Origin: Peptostreptococcaceae bacterium VA2
GTDB lineage: Bacteria > Bacillota > Clostridia > Peptostreptococcales > Peptostreptococcaceae
Direction of reading: 5' to 3'
Assembly: GCA_000686145.1 (NCBI GenBank)
Contig: JMMB01000007.1
Location: 1,922,001-1,986,000, forward strand
Length of the DNA stretch: 64,000 bases
In this document: piece by piece, positions 43,290-51,946 of the stretch
Numbering within the stretch: position 1 is the stretch's first letter
How the letters are laid out: every line of letters starts with the position of its first letter
Position numbers and translations under genes: made by a program
Notes under the pieces: generated by a model
Databases searched by the model: none
Seen by the model: only the letters and a program-made list of their open reading frames with translations
What the model was told of the DNA's origin: nothing

Positions 43290-45110
43290 TTAAAATATGT
43301 TATTACCTATTTTTGTTAACATATCTATTCCTTTTATTTCTTTATCGTACATAGGAACTCTAACTACCTCACAGCTTTTAAAGTCACTCTTTATTTCACC
43401 TAGATATTTTTCTTGCATATTTCTTCTATTTCTAAAGAAAGGTGTAGATGCTTGTTCCTCTGGTATTATAAGGTTAGCTATAACCATTTGAGTTTCTATT
43501 CCAACAGTTCTAAGCTCCTCACTAGCTCTATATGCCTCTATTATAGGAGTTTTTTCAGGATACATAACAAAACTAAAAGTAGTTTTATTTTTATCCTTCA
43601 TAGTAGCTATAACTCTATCAAATTTTTCTTTTTGTCTTTTATCTTCCTCGCTAATCTCAGCATTAACTCCAGCTTTCATTTGTATTTGTTTTGACCAATC
43701 CATAGGAAGCTCTAAAAGTCTTAATGTATGACCTGTTGGAGCTGTATCAAATACTATTACGTCATATTCTTCCTCTGATGCATATGATATAAACTTTTGA
43801 AAGGCTGCCATTTCCTCTGTACATGGAGAATTTAATTCTTCTTCCATAGTAGCTATAGTTGGTCCACTAAATTTAGATTTAGCATCTTTTAATACCATTT
43901 CTTTGTATTCTTCAAATGCCACTTTAGGGTCAATCTTTGCTGCATATAAATTAGGGCATCCATCTATAGGGGAAGGATTATCTTCTATTGGCTTATCTAA
44001 TACTTTTCCTATATGAGCCGCAGGATCTGTTGTAAGAAGAAGTGTTTTAAATCCTTCATTAGCAGATTTAACAGCTGTGATACAAGCCATTACAGTTTTA
44101 CCAACTCCACCTTTACCTGAGAAAAATACGTTTCTAACTGAATCTTTCTTAGGTATTATAAGTGATGCGGCATCTTCATTTTTTTCTATTTTTATATCAT
44201 CAATATTTTTATATTCTACTTTAGTAGTTTTTGCTGGCTTATTACCATCAAGTAATATAGAAGCACTTACTCTAAATCTATCTACTCCTTTAAGTTCACT
44301 ATCAAATAACTCCATAGTGTCTATAGGCCAACCTTTAAAGATTTTTCTTGCTTTTTCTAAATAGCTTTGTTGCATTTCATATCTTGATTTGAAAAATGGA
44401 GTTATCGTTTCGTCTTGTGGTATAAATCCATTTATTATAACCTTTGTTGTTGATATTCCAAGCTCTTTTAATTCATTTGATGCTCTTATAGTTTCATCTA
44501 ATGAAGTTTGTTCAGGCTGCATAACAAATATAAAGTCAGTTTGAGAAGTATCTCTAAGTTTAGCTATAGCTCTATCAAACTTAGCTTTGCTGTCTTGTAT
44601 CATAGATACAGGTCCCATACAAGTTTGACCGCTACCTTGAGCACTTTCTTCTATATGTTTAGACCAGTCAATTGGAAGTTCTAAAAGTCTTATAGTATGA
44701 CCTGTTGGCGCTGTATCAAATATTATAATGTCATATTCATCTACTTCCATAAAATCTATAAATCTATCAAAAGAAGCCATTTCTTCAGTACATGGTCCAC
44801 TTAATTGTTCATCAGCTATTCTTATCATTTCTTCATCAAAGATTTCTCTCATCGGAGCAAGTAATCTTTCTTTATACTCATTAGTAGACTCATCAGGATC
44901 TATCTCCATTGCATAAAGATTATCTATATTATTTATTTTAGTTATTTTGTGACCTATTTCTTGCTCAAATACATCTGATAAGTTGGCTGCAGGATCTGTT
45001 GTTACTATTAAAGTTTTTAAACCTTTATCTGCATTATAAACTCCTGTAGTACATGCCATTGAAGTTTTTCCAACCCCACCTTTACCTGAGAAAAATAAAA
45101 ACTGTGTCAT
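43290..45110 (-). CDS. arsA: Arsenical pump-driving ATPase ArsA
   Basis: 606 aa, two homologous halves each with a deviant P-loop: SGKGGVGKTSM near residue 8 and SGKGGVGKTVM near 335. Each half also has a DTAPTGHTIRLLELP/DTAPTGHTLRLLELP switch and the metal-site cysteines (GPCTEEM, SPCTEEM; plus TCMGP). ArsA energises the arsenite permease with ATP. The frame opens at a GTG at 45119, but GAGGTGAGTAAT places the start at the ATG at 45110, one base after the arsD stop. Last gene of the ars operon. Confidence 0.95.
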   Translation of the reverse strand: MTQFLFFSGKGGVGKTSMACTTGVYNADKGLKTLIVTTDPAANLSDVFEQEIGHKITKINNIDNLYAMEIDPDESTNEYKERLLAPMREIFDEEMIRIADEQLSGPCTEEMASFDRFIDFMEVDEYDIIIFDTAPTGHTIRLLELPIDWSKHIEESAQGSGQTCMGPVSMIQDSKAKFDRAIAKLRDTSQTDFIFVMQPEQTSLDETIRASNELKELGISTTKVIINGFIPQDETITPFFKSRYEMQQSYLEKARKIFKGWPIDTMELFDSELKGVDRFRVSASILLDGNKPAKTTKVEYKNIDDIKIEKNEDAASLIIPKKDSVRNVFFSGKGGVGKTVMACITAVKSANEGFKTLLLTTDPAAHIGKVLDKPIEDNPSPIDGCPNLYAAKIDPKVAFEEYKEMVLKDAKSKFSGPTIATMEEELNSPCTEEMAAFQKFISYASEEEYDVIVFDTAPTGHTLRLLELPMDWSKQIQMKAGVNAEISEEDKRQKEKFDRVIATMKDKNKTTFSFVMYPEKTPIIEAYRASEELRTVGIETQMVIANLIIPEEQASTPFFRNRRNMQEKYLGEIKSDFKSCEVVRVPMYDKEIKGIDMLTKIGNNIF

Positions 45111-45111
45111 A

Positions 45112-45420
45112 TTACTCACCTCTTAAGTTTGATTTTAATTCATCTAAGCTCGGATATGCTCCACTTTTTATTACCTTTCCATCTAAAACTGTTATAGGAA
45201 GTATTTTTTGACCATTTTCTCTTACTAACTTTCCAACTTCCATATTAGCCATAAACTTCATTGAATGAGTTTGTGGTTGATATCTTTCAACAACTAATCC
45301 TTCAAATTCATTTTTAAGTACTTCTATATCTTCACTTATTTTAACTAAATTTCCATCTACACTAGGACCACAAATCCCAGAAGAACAACACATTGTAGGT
45401 TCAAATATTTCTATTTTCAT
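45112..45420 (-). CDS. arsD: Arsenic metallochaperone ArsD
   Basis: 102 aa. ArsD passes As(III)/Sb(III) to ArsA and is a weak repressor. The N-terminal MKIEIFEPTMCCSSGICGPS contains the vicinal Cys pair and the third Cys of the metal site; the C-terminal Cys pairs of some ArsD proteins are absent. AAGGAG ribosome site before the ATG at 45420. Next to arsA with a one-base gap. Confidence 0.94.
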   Translation of the reverse strand: MKIEIFEPTMCCSSGICGPSVDGNLVKISEDIEVLKNEFEGLVVERYQPQTHSMKFMANMEVGKLVRENGQKILPITVLDGKVIKSGAYPSLDELKSNLRGE

Positions 45421-45447
45421 ATTAAACACTCCTTATAGTTTTGATTT

Positions 45448-46500
45448 TTAATTTGTAAACCAATGTTTAGTTTTGTTAGCTATAGCGACAAGCGCAAGCA
45501 TAACTGGTACTTCAACAAGTACTCCAACTACTGTAGCTAGTGCTGCTCCTGAGTTAAGTCCAAATAAACTAATAGCAACTGCTACTGCTAATTCAAAGAA
45601 GTTACTAGCACCAATCATACCAGCTGGAGCTGCTACATTATGTGGTAACTTCCAAGCCTTACACCAAAAGTATGCTAAGAAGAATATAAAGAATGTTTGT
45701 ATTGTAAGAGGTATAGCAATTAGTGCAATGTGAAGTGGATTATCTATTATCTTTTGTCCTTGGAAAGCAAATAATATTACTAATGTTAATAATAATCCAA
45801 CTACTGTTATTCCATTAAATTTAGCTAAAAATACATTCTCAAAGTACTCTAATCCTTTTTTCTTTATTATCATAGTTCTTGAGAAATATCCTGCGATAAA
45901 AGGTATTATAACGAATAACACTACTGATAATAACAATGTATCCATTGGTACACTAACATCTGTAACACCTAATAGTAGTGCAACTATAGGTACAAATCCA
46001 ACTAGCAAAATAAGATCATTAACTGCAACTTGAACTAATGTATAAGCTGGATCTCCATCAGTTAAGTGACTCCAAACAAATACCATTGCTGTACAAGGTG
46101 CTGCTCCAAGTAGTACTGCTCCTGCTAAATATTCCTTAGCTAAATCAGCAGGTATTATATTTTTAAATACTATTATTAAAAAGAAATATGCTATCGCATA
46201 CATTGTAAATGGTTTTATTAACCAGTTAGTACCACAAGTAACTGCTAACCCTTTTTTCTGCTTTGCTGCATTTTTTATTGATGTAAAATCTATTTTAAGC
46301 ATCATTGGATAAATCATTAACCATATAAGTATTGCTACTGGTATAGAAACTTGAGCATAAGTAAACTTATCTAAAGTTTGAGGTATTTGAGGTAGATATA
46401 CCCCTATTAAAACACCCGCTACTATACAAAGTGCTACCCATATAGTTAAATACTTTTCAAAAAAGCCAAGACCACCACTTTTTTCTTTTTTATTACTCAT
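45448..46500 (-). CDS. acr3: Acr3-family arsenite permease
   Basis: 350 aa, ten transmembrane helices. LGAAPCTAMVFVWSHL carries the conserved thiol that binds arsenite, and ASNFFELAVAVAISLFGLNSG is the second conserved helix. It belongs to the Acr3 (BASS fold) family rather than ArsB. With ArsA it probably works as an ATP-driven extrusion pump, alone as an ion antiporter. AGGAGGAAT ribosome site. Confidence 0.95.
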   Translation of the reverse strand: MSNKKEKSGGLGFFEKYLTIWVALCIVAGVLIGVYLPQIPQTLDKFTYAQVSIPVAILIWLMIYPMMLKIDFTSIKNAAKQKKGLAVTCGTNWLIKPFTMYAIAYFFLIIVFKNIIPADLAKEYLAGAVLLGAAPCTAMVFVWSHLTDGDPAYTLVQVAVNDLILLVGFVPIVALLLGVTDVSVPMDTLLLSVVLFVIIPFIAGYFSRTMIIKKKGLEYFENVFLAKFNGITVVGLLLTLVILFAFQGQKIIDNPLHIALIAIPLTIQTFFIFFLAYFWCKAWKLPHNVAAPAGMIGASNFFELAVAVAISLFGLNSGAALATVVGVLVEVPVMLALVAIANKTKHWFTN

Positions 46501-46596
46501 TATTATTCCTCCTATTTATATAATCATATTCAAATTTATGAATATGTTGTTTATATCTAGGATAATACTAAAAATATTAACACTAGACATATTATT

Positions 46597-47340
46597 TTAT
46601 TTTGGACTTCCTTCTCTTATAAGTCTTGCAAAGTCATTTGGTAGTATTTCATTTTCTTCTATTTCTTTAGCTGCTTTTTCAAAGTCATAAGGTATTTCTA
46701 CTATTTCAACTTCTACAAAAGAATCTTTTTTATTAATTTCATCAGAATTCTTTATATCTATTATTACATAGTTAGCATTAGGGTTATTAGTTTTCGGTTT
46801 ACCAACACTGCCTGCATTTACAAGTAACTTTTGTCCATAATGCTTTGCATATGGTATATGAGTATGACCACAAACTAATATATCTTCAACTAATTCATCC
46901 ATAACTTCATCAGCTTCTTTAGAGTTTTCCTTTAAGTATTCATTTATAACTCTTGTACTACCATGAACTAATCTAATGGTTTTCTCGTTGAAAGTAAGAG
47001 TAACTTCTTTAGGAAGGCTTCTTAGATAAGCTTTATTTTCATCAGTAGTTTCTTGACCTGTAAAGTGCATTGAAAGACCTGCTTTTTCGGCATCTTTAGA
47101 ATCTGGATAATCACAGCCACAGATTATTTTATAGTTGCCTATAGCATCATCATAATTACCCATTATAGTTAATACTCTATTTTTTATTATAGTTTCTATT
47201 ACTTGATTTGGATTTGTTGCATACCCTACTAAATCTCCTGTACATGCTATCAAATCTATATTTCTTTTTTGTATATCATCTAAAGCCGATTCTAGTGCAT
47301 ATATATTACTGTGTATGTCTGATATAACTGCTATTCTCAT
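46597..47340 (-). CDS. Calcineurin-like metallophosphoesterase inside the ars operon
   Basis: 247 aa. All dinuclear-metal phosphoesterase motifs are present: DIHSN, GDLVGY, GNYDD, HGSTR and GHTHIP. It belongs to the YfcE/MJ0936-like group. The gene sits 12 bp downstream of arsR and 96 bp upstream of acr3, with all genes in one direction, so it should be arsenic-inducible. Its substrate is unknown; organo-arsenate esters or a nucleotide signal are guesses. Confidence 0.88.
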   Translation of the reverse strand: MRIAVISDIHSNIYALESALDDIQKRNIDLIACTGDLVGYATNPNQVIETIIKNRVLTIMGNYDDAIGNYKIICGCDYPDSKDAEKAGLSMHFTGQETTDENKAYLRSLPKEVTLTFNEKTIRLVHGSTRVINEYLKENSKEADEVMDELVEDILVCGHTHIPYAKHYGQKLLVNAGSVGKPKTNNPNANYVIIDIKNSDEINKKDSFVEVEIVEIPYDFEKAAKEIEENEILPNDFARLIREGSPK

Positions 47341-47352
47341 TTGATATTCTCC

Positions 47353-47730
47353 TTATCCTATGTCTTTTTGATTTTTTATGCATTGTGCTATAGTATCACA
47401 GTTCATTCCTTCATTTTTGAAAGCTTTAAGATTATTGTGATCATTTTTTAAGTTTTCTATTTTTGACAGTTCGCTATCTATAATTTCTTTTACAAATGGA
47501 TGGTTTTCTATTGTTTGTTCATCTATTTTGTAATAAACAAATTTTGCTTCTTTGTAGTAAGTTACTAGTTTTGCATTCATTAGTTTATTTAAATGTCTAG
47601 ATGCATTTGATTGAGTAATGTTTAAAATTTCTTCTATTTCACATACACAAAGTGATCCGTGACTTAGTATATTGATTATTCTTATTCTAGTATCATCACC
47701 TAGCGCTTTTAGCATTTGTATTAGTTCCAA
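47353..47730 (-). CDS. arsR: Arsenic-responsive ArsR/SmtB repressor
   Basis: 125 aa. Winged helix with the recognition region ITQSNASRHLNKLMNA and the metal box LCVCEIEEIL (CVC) in the DNA-binding helix, the arsenite-sensing type. Two more Cys (NCDTIAQC) at the C-terminus may add a third ligand. First gene of the operon; an inverted repeat at 47750-47777 overlapping the -10 box is the likely operator. Confidence 0.94.
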   Translation of the reverse strand: MELIQMLKALGDDTRIRIINILSHGSLCVCEIEEILNITQSNASRHLNKLMNAKLVTYYKEAKFVYYKIDEQTIENHPFVKEIIDSELSKIENLKNDHNNLKAFKNEGMNCDTIAQCIKNQKDIG

Positions 47731-47749
47731 AATTTCACCTCTTTTATAT

Positions 47750-47800
47750 TATCATATTCACTTATACTCATATGATATGATAGTAACTTAGTTTTGTAAA
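47750..47800 (-). promoter_or_regulatory. ars promoter with inverted-repeat operator
   Basis: Minus-strand TTTACA (47795-47800), 17 nt, TATCAT (47772-47777). TATCATAT (47750-47757) and ATATGATA (47770-47777) form a perfect 8-bp inverted repeat spaced by 12 nt, covering the -10 and the start point; this fits ArsR repression. Confidence 0.6.
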
Positions 47801-48102
47801 CTGATTTTTTAAAAATAAATATTTTTTTACATAGCTACTTTATTGTGTTTTACATTATGCCTTTACTATAAAGCGCTTTAAAATATTTATATAGATTATA
47901 TATTTTGTATTTTCTTGTACTATTTTGTAACTTTTCAGCTTATATTTTATATATATAAGGAGTACTGATAACAATATGAATACTAATACAGGCGTATATC
48001 ATTTTAAAAACAGCATGATGAGTTATCAAACCTAATTAATGTAATGTCTATACACTCAGTCAATATAAGTAGTCAAATAACTATAGGAGAAACCACGCTG
48101 CA
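47801..48102. other. Gene-free stretch between ars promoter and DUF4179 remnant
   Basis: AT-rich, with one 20-codon frame from 47976 (MNTNTGVYHFKNSMMSYQT) behind a good AAGGAG. I see no stable RNA or long repeat. Probably the eroded 5' part of the DUF4179 unit. Confidence 0.4.
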
Positions 48103-48888
48103 TAATCCAACACTTTGCCAAATATGGCATATATCGAAGTTTTCACAGAAAAAATCGTTTCTTTTTTAGGAAGAGATTATAATGCATTTGATAAATACAA
48201 ATTTAAATGAAGTCAAACTGATGAGTCTAAGGGGTTAAAGTTTAATATTGGTGAAGTAATGCTAGATGATAGACAGTTAATAGTTAGTATGACGCTAGAT
48301 TATTCAAATTATAAATTTAAGTCAAATAATATTAATAAGGAAAATTCAACTCCATCATCTACTACTGTTACTATTGATGACCTTGTATTTACACCTCAAA
48401 GAAGTTCCATAGAGTCAGAGAAAATAAAGGAAGAAGATAAAAATAAAATATAACAAAGATTATGATTTAAAGATTTCATTTAATGAGGCATCCAAATGGG
48501 AAGGACAAGAATATAAACCTATTTAAAGGATACTAAAGTTTATAAAATAAATAAAACAGTTAAAATAAATGAAGATACATACAAAGTCGATTTTACTATA
48601 GAAGAGGTTAGAGTGTCTCCTGTTTCAGTTAAAGTTAAGTACAATTATGATTCCTATAACAGTATAGCTCCAATGCCTAGAGTAGTTGTTAAAAATCAAG
48701 ATGAAAAAGAGTTAATCTACATATTTTATAGTAATAGTGAAAATGGTAATCGCAAAGATAAGAAATATATGAGTGGAGAATTTGAATTTATAGGAAATGA
48801 GAAAAATATAACTGTAATACCTAGCTTGTATATTGATGATAAAGTAAACTTATTTAAAGATGGTAAAGTTGAAATAGATTCAGATTAA
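48103..48888 (+). pseudogene. Decayed DUF4179 (anti-sigma-like) protein gene
   Basis: Plus-strand pieces in different frames line up as one protein. They read NMAYIEVFTEKIVSFLGRDY, FDKYKFK, stop (TGA near 48210), then LKFNIGEVMLDDRQLIVSM to a stop near 48453. A frame change follows into DYDLKISFNEASKWEGQEYK, a stop, and finally VYKINKTVKINEDTYKVDFT to 48888. This layout (EVMLDD, W.GQEYKP, PVSVKVKY) is that of DUF4179 proteins, usually paired with an ECF-type sigma factor. At least three lesions; the N-terminal membrane part and the sigma gene are gone. An isolated AAGGAG plus ATG at 47957-47978 upstream may be the old start region. Confidence 0.72.
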
Positions 48889-48900
48889 ATTTCAAAAATA

Positions 48901-48949
48901 AAAGAAGCTATAAAATGTAGACTAATTCTCTACTTTTTATAGCTTCTTT
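48901..48949. terminator. Bidirectional terminator after DUF4179 remnant and MutS2-like gene
   Basis: 15-bp stem AAAGAAGCTATAAAA / TTTTATAGCTTCTTT plus an inner GTAGA/TCTAC pair; T-rich on both strands. Confidence 0.85.
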
Positions 48950-48960
48950 ATTTAACTTTC

Positions 48961-50853
48961 TTATTTATTATTTTTTATTTCTTTTTGAATTTTCTTTAAA
49001 GCTTTTTTAGAACCTCTTTGTATATCCTTTTCAAGTTTTCTATCTTCATAAGAAGTAAATAAACTACTAATATCGTATCCACTTGGATACAATTCTCCTG
49101 CTTTTAAAGAAAGTTCTATTTTCTTTACATTGAATACTAAAAATTCATCTTTGTATAAAACTTCAATATTGTTAAATTTATCAGCCGGTCTATAAATTAT
49201 TCCAAATTCATCTTTATCTAGTAATTTAACTCTATCACCTATTTCGTACAAAGGTATCTCTTTAGCTTCTATCTCTTCTATTTGTGCTACTTTATTTTCC
49301 TTAATGACATCTAAATTATATTCTTTATCATTTATATAATTTTTAGCTCTTTTTAAAACTTTACCTTTTATTCCCATCTTCTTTGAAATAAACAAAGCAT
49401 TACTGTCTTCTGAACTACCTATAGTAAGCTTGTATAAAGGTTCTAAAGTATTTTTATCAAACATCATACCTGCATTTTCAAAGTGTGGATGAAGATGTGC
49501 AAATCGCTTTATTTCTCCATAGTGAGTAGATGCTACACAGATACATCCCATTTGATAAAATTCTTCTAAAATAGAAATCGCAAGACCAGCTCCTTCATTA
49601 GGCTCTGTTCCACTTCCTATTTCATCAAATAATACTAATGTAGACTTATTACTTGAACTCATTATTTCTGCTATATTTTTTATATGAGATGAAAAAGTAC
49701 TAAGTGCATTTTCTATACTTTGATTATCTCCAATATCAACAAATATTTTTTCAAAAATGCTCATTTGCGTATCTTCGTGTGCACATATATCAAACCCACA
49801 TTGTACCATTAAGCTAAGTATTCCTACAGTTTTTAAAGATATAGTTTTTCCACCTGCATTTGGTCCTGTTATTACTAAGCTTCTGTATTGATTTCCTATT
49901 TCAAAGTTAAGTGGTACAACATTTCCTTTTAATAATGGATGCTTTCCATTTATTATTTTTATATATCCCCTATTATTTACTTTAGGCGTTATACAGTTAT
50001 TATTTTGGCTGTACTTAGCTTTTGCAAATACTATATCGTACTCTGATATTATTTCCATATTTAACTTAATTTCTATTATTTTTTCAAATACCAATTCTGT
50101 TAGATATGATAATATTTTATATTCTTCTATACTCTCTTCACTTCTCAAACTTATAAGTTCTAAACTAAATTTAGATACACTACTTGGCTCTATAAAAACA
50201 GTACTTCCTTTTGATGAACTATCAAGCACAACTCCGTCTACTTCATTTTTGTAAGATGCTTTTATAGGTACAACGTATCTATCATCTCTTTTACTTATTA
50301 TAAATTCTTGAATATACTTTTTATTATTACTTGATGTTAAAAACTTATTAAGTCTTTCTTTTACTTTACTTTCACATACTTCTATATTTCTTCTTACTTT
50401 TTTAAGTTCTTTAGATGCATTTGAATCTACTTTATTTCCTTTTATGCTGTATTTTATTTCACTTTCTATATTTTCACACTCTGTTATGTTCAAAGCATAA
50501 GAACTTAAAGTTGGTGAATAAAATTCTTTATCTATCATAAATGATTTTATTTTTTTACATCCTCTTAAAAAGTCTTCTACTTTTATAAGTTCAGTTGGGT
50601 CAAGTACCATTCCTTTTTCAACTTTATCTATAATAGAAGTTATATTAAATAGCCCTTCTAGTGGTATATGATTACTGTTTAATAATATATTTCTAGCTTC
50701 ATTATTTTCTTTTAATTTTCTTCTTACTACGTTTATATTTGTACTAGGATTTAGTCTATCTATAAGGTCTTTTCCAAGAGAGCTTACACAGTGTATTTTC
50801 ACCAATTCCTTAAGTTCATTTAACTGCAATTTCTCAAATGTTGTATTATTCAT
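48961..50853 (-). CDS. MutS2-like ATPase without Smr nuclease domain
   Basis: 630 aa. N-terminal MutS core and clamp-like helices (1 to about 310), then the ATPase: ITGPNAGGKTISLKTVG, FSSHIKNIAEIM, LVLFDEIGSGTEPNEG, and STHYGEIKRFA. A short KOW-like stretch follows (VKLLDKDEFGIIYRP). It ends in a basic helix (KDIQRGSKKALKKIQKEI) where MutS2 would have the approximately 80-residue Smr domain. So it is a paralog, not the standard MutS2 (about 790 aa). It overlaps the upstream HTH gene by 8 nt. MutS2 proteins act on collided ribosomes or recombination intermediates; which, if either, applies here is unknown. Confidence 0.86.
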   Translation of the reverse strand: MNNTTFEKLQLNELKELVKIHCVSSLGKDLIDRLNPSTNINVVRRKLKENNEARNILLNSNHIPLEGLFNITSIIDKVEKGMVLDPTELIKVEDFLRGCKKIKSFMIDKEFYSPTLSSYALNITECENIESEIKYSIKGNKVDSNASKELKKVRRNIEVCESKVKERLNKFLTSSNNKKYIQEFIISKRDDRYVVPIKASYKNEVDGVVLDSSSKGSTVFIEPSSVSKFSLELISLRSEESIEEYKILSYLTELVFEKIIEIKLNMEIISEYDIVFAKAKYSQNNNCITPKVNNRGYIKIINGKHPLLKGNVVPLNFEIGNQYRSLVITGPNAGGKTISLKTVGILSLMVQCGFDICAHEDTQMSIFEKIFVDIGDNQSIENALSTFSSHIKNIAEIMSSSNKSTLVLFDEIGSGTEPNEGAGLAISILEEFYQMGCICVASTHYGEIKRFAHLHPHFENAGMMFDKNTLEPLYKLTIGSSEDSNALFISKKMGIKGKVLKRAKNYINDKEYNLDVIKENKVAQIEEIEAKEIPLYEIGDRVKLLDKDEFGIIYRPADKFNNIEVLYKDEFLVFNVKKIELSLKAGELYPSGYDISSLFTSYEDRKLEKDIQRGSKKALKKIQKEIKNNK

Positions 50854-51163
50854 GTTTATAACCTCCTAAACCTAGCTCACTACTTATGTTGTTTTCTTTT
50901 TTTATTTTAGATATTATTTTTCTTATACTAGATTCACATAAATTATATATATTTACTATTTCTTCTAGCGAATATCCATTTTGATATAAATTAAATATGT
51001 CTTTATTCCTATTATAAATAGCTTCTTTAGTTCCATTTTTTTGTCCCCAAGCTACTTTTCTATTTTCCATAGTTGGTATATATATAACATCCCCTTGGAT
51101 GTATGTTTGTATTTTTTCTAGTAATTCTTTTGGTAGTATATTTTTTGCATTTTTATATTTCAA
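50846..51163 (-). CDS. Small HTH protein of the CD3324 family
   Basis: 105 aa. The N-terminus KNAKNILPKELLEKIQTYIQGDVIYIPTM and the middle WGQKNGTKEAIYNRN are characteristic of clostridial CD3324-type proteins. Residues about 65-95 form an HTH (GYSLEEIVNIYNLCESSIRKIISKI). Start is a TTG behind AAAGGAG. Its 3' end overlaps the MutS2-like gene by 8 nt, so the two proteins are made together, and a large nested hairpin lies just upstream. Likely DNA-binding; target unknown. Confidence 0.8.
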   Translation of the reverse strand: MKYKNAKNILPKELLEKIQTYIQGDVIYIPTMENRKVAWGQKNGTKEAIYNRNKDIFNLYQNGYSLEEIVNIYNLCESSIRKIISKIKKENNISSELGLGGYKHE

Positions 51164-51187
51164 TTTTTAATTCTCCTTTATTTATAA

Positions 51188-51262
51188 GTTGTACTATCAT
51201 CAACTCAATAAATAAGGAATTTTTAATTTAAGCTAAACTCCTTATTTATTAAGAAGTACAAC
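51188..51262. repeat. Nested inverted repeats in the leader of the CD3324-MutS2-like pair
   Basis: Outer arms GTTGTACT (51188-51195) and AGTACAAC (51255-51262); inner arms AATAAATAAGGA (51207-51218) and TCCTTATTTATT (51239-51250). The 75-bp unit begins 25 bp before the TTG start. It could be a double operator, a regulatory leader hairpin, or a small MITE-like element. The remainder of 51263-51454 shows nothing else I can name. Confidence 0.6.
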
Positions 51263-51454
51263 TCCCAGCTCTTTATAATTAGTTTTTTTCATAAAACTAC
51301 ACTTCCTTTCAATATTTTCTTCAATTTATATTATTTCATATATTGTAATTTACTTCAATGCAAAAGATTATTATAATTAATTTTTCTTATTTACAATTTT
51401 TATTTATACTAATTTTTAGTGTTAACAAAATGTAAATATATCCATAATTTATTG

Positions 51455-51463
51455 TGCTATACT
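51455..51463 (+). promoter_or_regulatory. Extended -10 promoter of the small PH-like gene
   Basis: TGC-TATACT (TATACT at 51458-51463), about 37 nt before the start codon. The -35 is poor, as expected for an extended -10 promoter. Confidence 0.45.
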
Positions 51464-51500
51464 TAAAATTATAGTATTTATCTAAAAAGGGGGATTCACT

Positions 51501-51896
51501 TTGGAAAATAATCTTGAATTAGAAAGCAACGAACACTTAGTTGCTAGTTTCATAGGTCATACACAAGTTAAAAAATCAACAATAGCAAAGAGTGCATTGC
51601 TTAATTTAATATGTCCTATAGCTGGAATCTGTAATAGATATAAATTAACAATTACAAACAAAAATCTATATATAGAACAATTATCTTATGTTGTTTGGGG
51701 TGGACTGTATGACACTGTGCATACTGATAAATTTAATTTAAATGATATTAAAATATTTGACGTTACTATAATAGAAGATAATCAAGAATTGATAAAGATA
51801 GTTAGTGTAAAAGGAAAAGAGCTAGAATTAATAAATTCAAATTCTAAAAATACTAATATCGCTAGTGAAATATCCAAAATACTTAACAAACATTAA
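51501..51896 (+). CDS. Uncharacterised small protein, possibly PH-like fold
   Basis: 131 aa, start TTG behind GGGGGAT. After a short head comes a conserved-looking LVASFIGHTQVKKSTIAKSA, a possible hydrophobic stretch (LLNLICPIAGICNRY), then beta-strand-rich sequence (YKLTITNKNLYIEQLSYV, IKIFDVTIIEDNQELIKIVS). The pattern T.K.LY......Y....D......ikdI resembles bacterial PH-like domain proteins that detect cell-surface state. Not a firm assignment. Own promoter and terminator. Confidence 0.6.
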   Translation: MENNLELESNEHLVASFIGHTQVKKSTIAKSALLNLICPIAGICNRYKLTITNKNLYIEQLSYVVWGGLYDTVHTDKFNLNDIKIFDVTIIEDNQELIKIVSVKGKELELINSNSKNTNIASEISKILNKH

Positions 51897-51910
51897 TAAT
51901 TTTTTGAATT

Positions 51911-51942
51911 AAAAATGACTATCTTAAACGATAGTCATTTTT
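51911..51942. terminator. Bidirectional terminator
   Basis: Perfect 13-bp stem AAAAATGACTATC / GATAGTCATTTTT, 6-nt loop, between convergent genes. Confidence 0.88.
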
Positions 51943-51946
51943 GACT

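Noticed and set aside
48961-50853. Standard MutS2.
   Set aside because: It is about 160 residues short and has no Smr domain at the C-terminus, so I call it MutS2-like.
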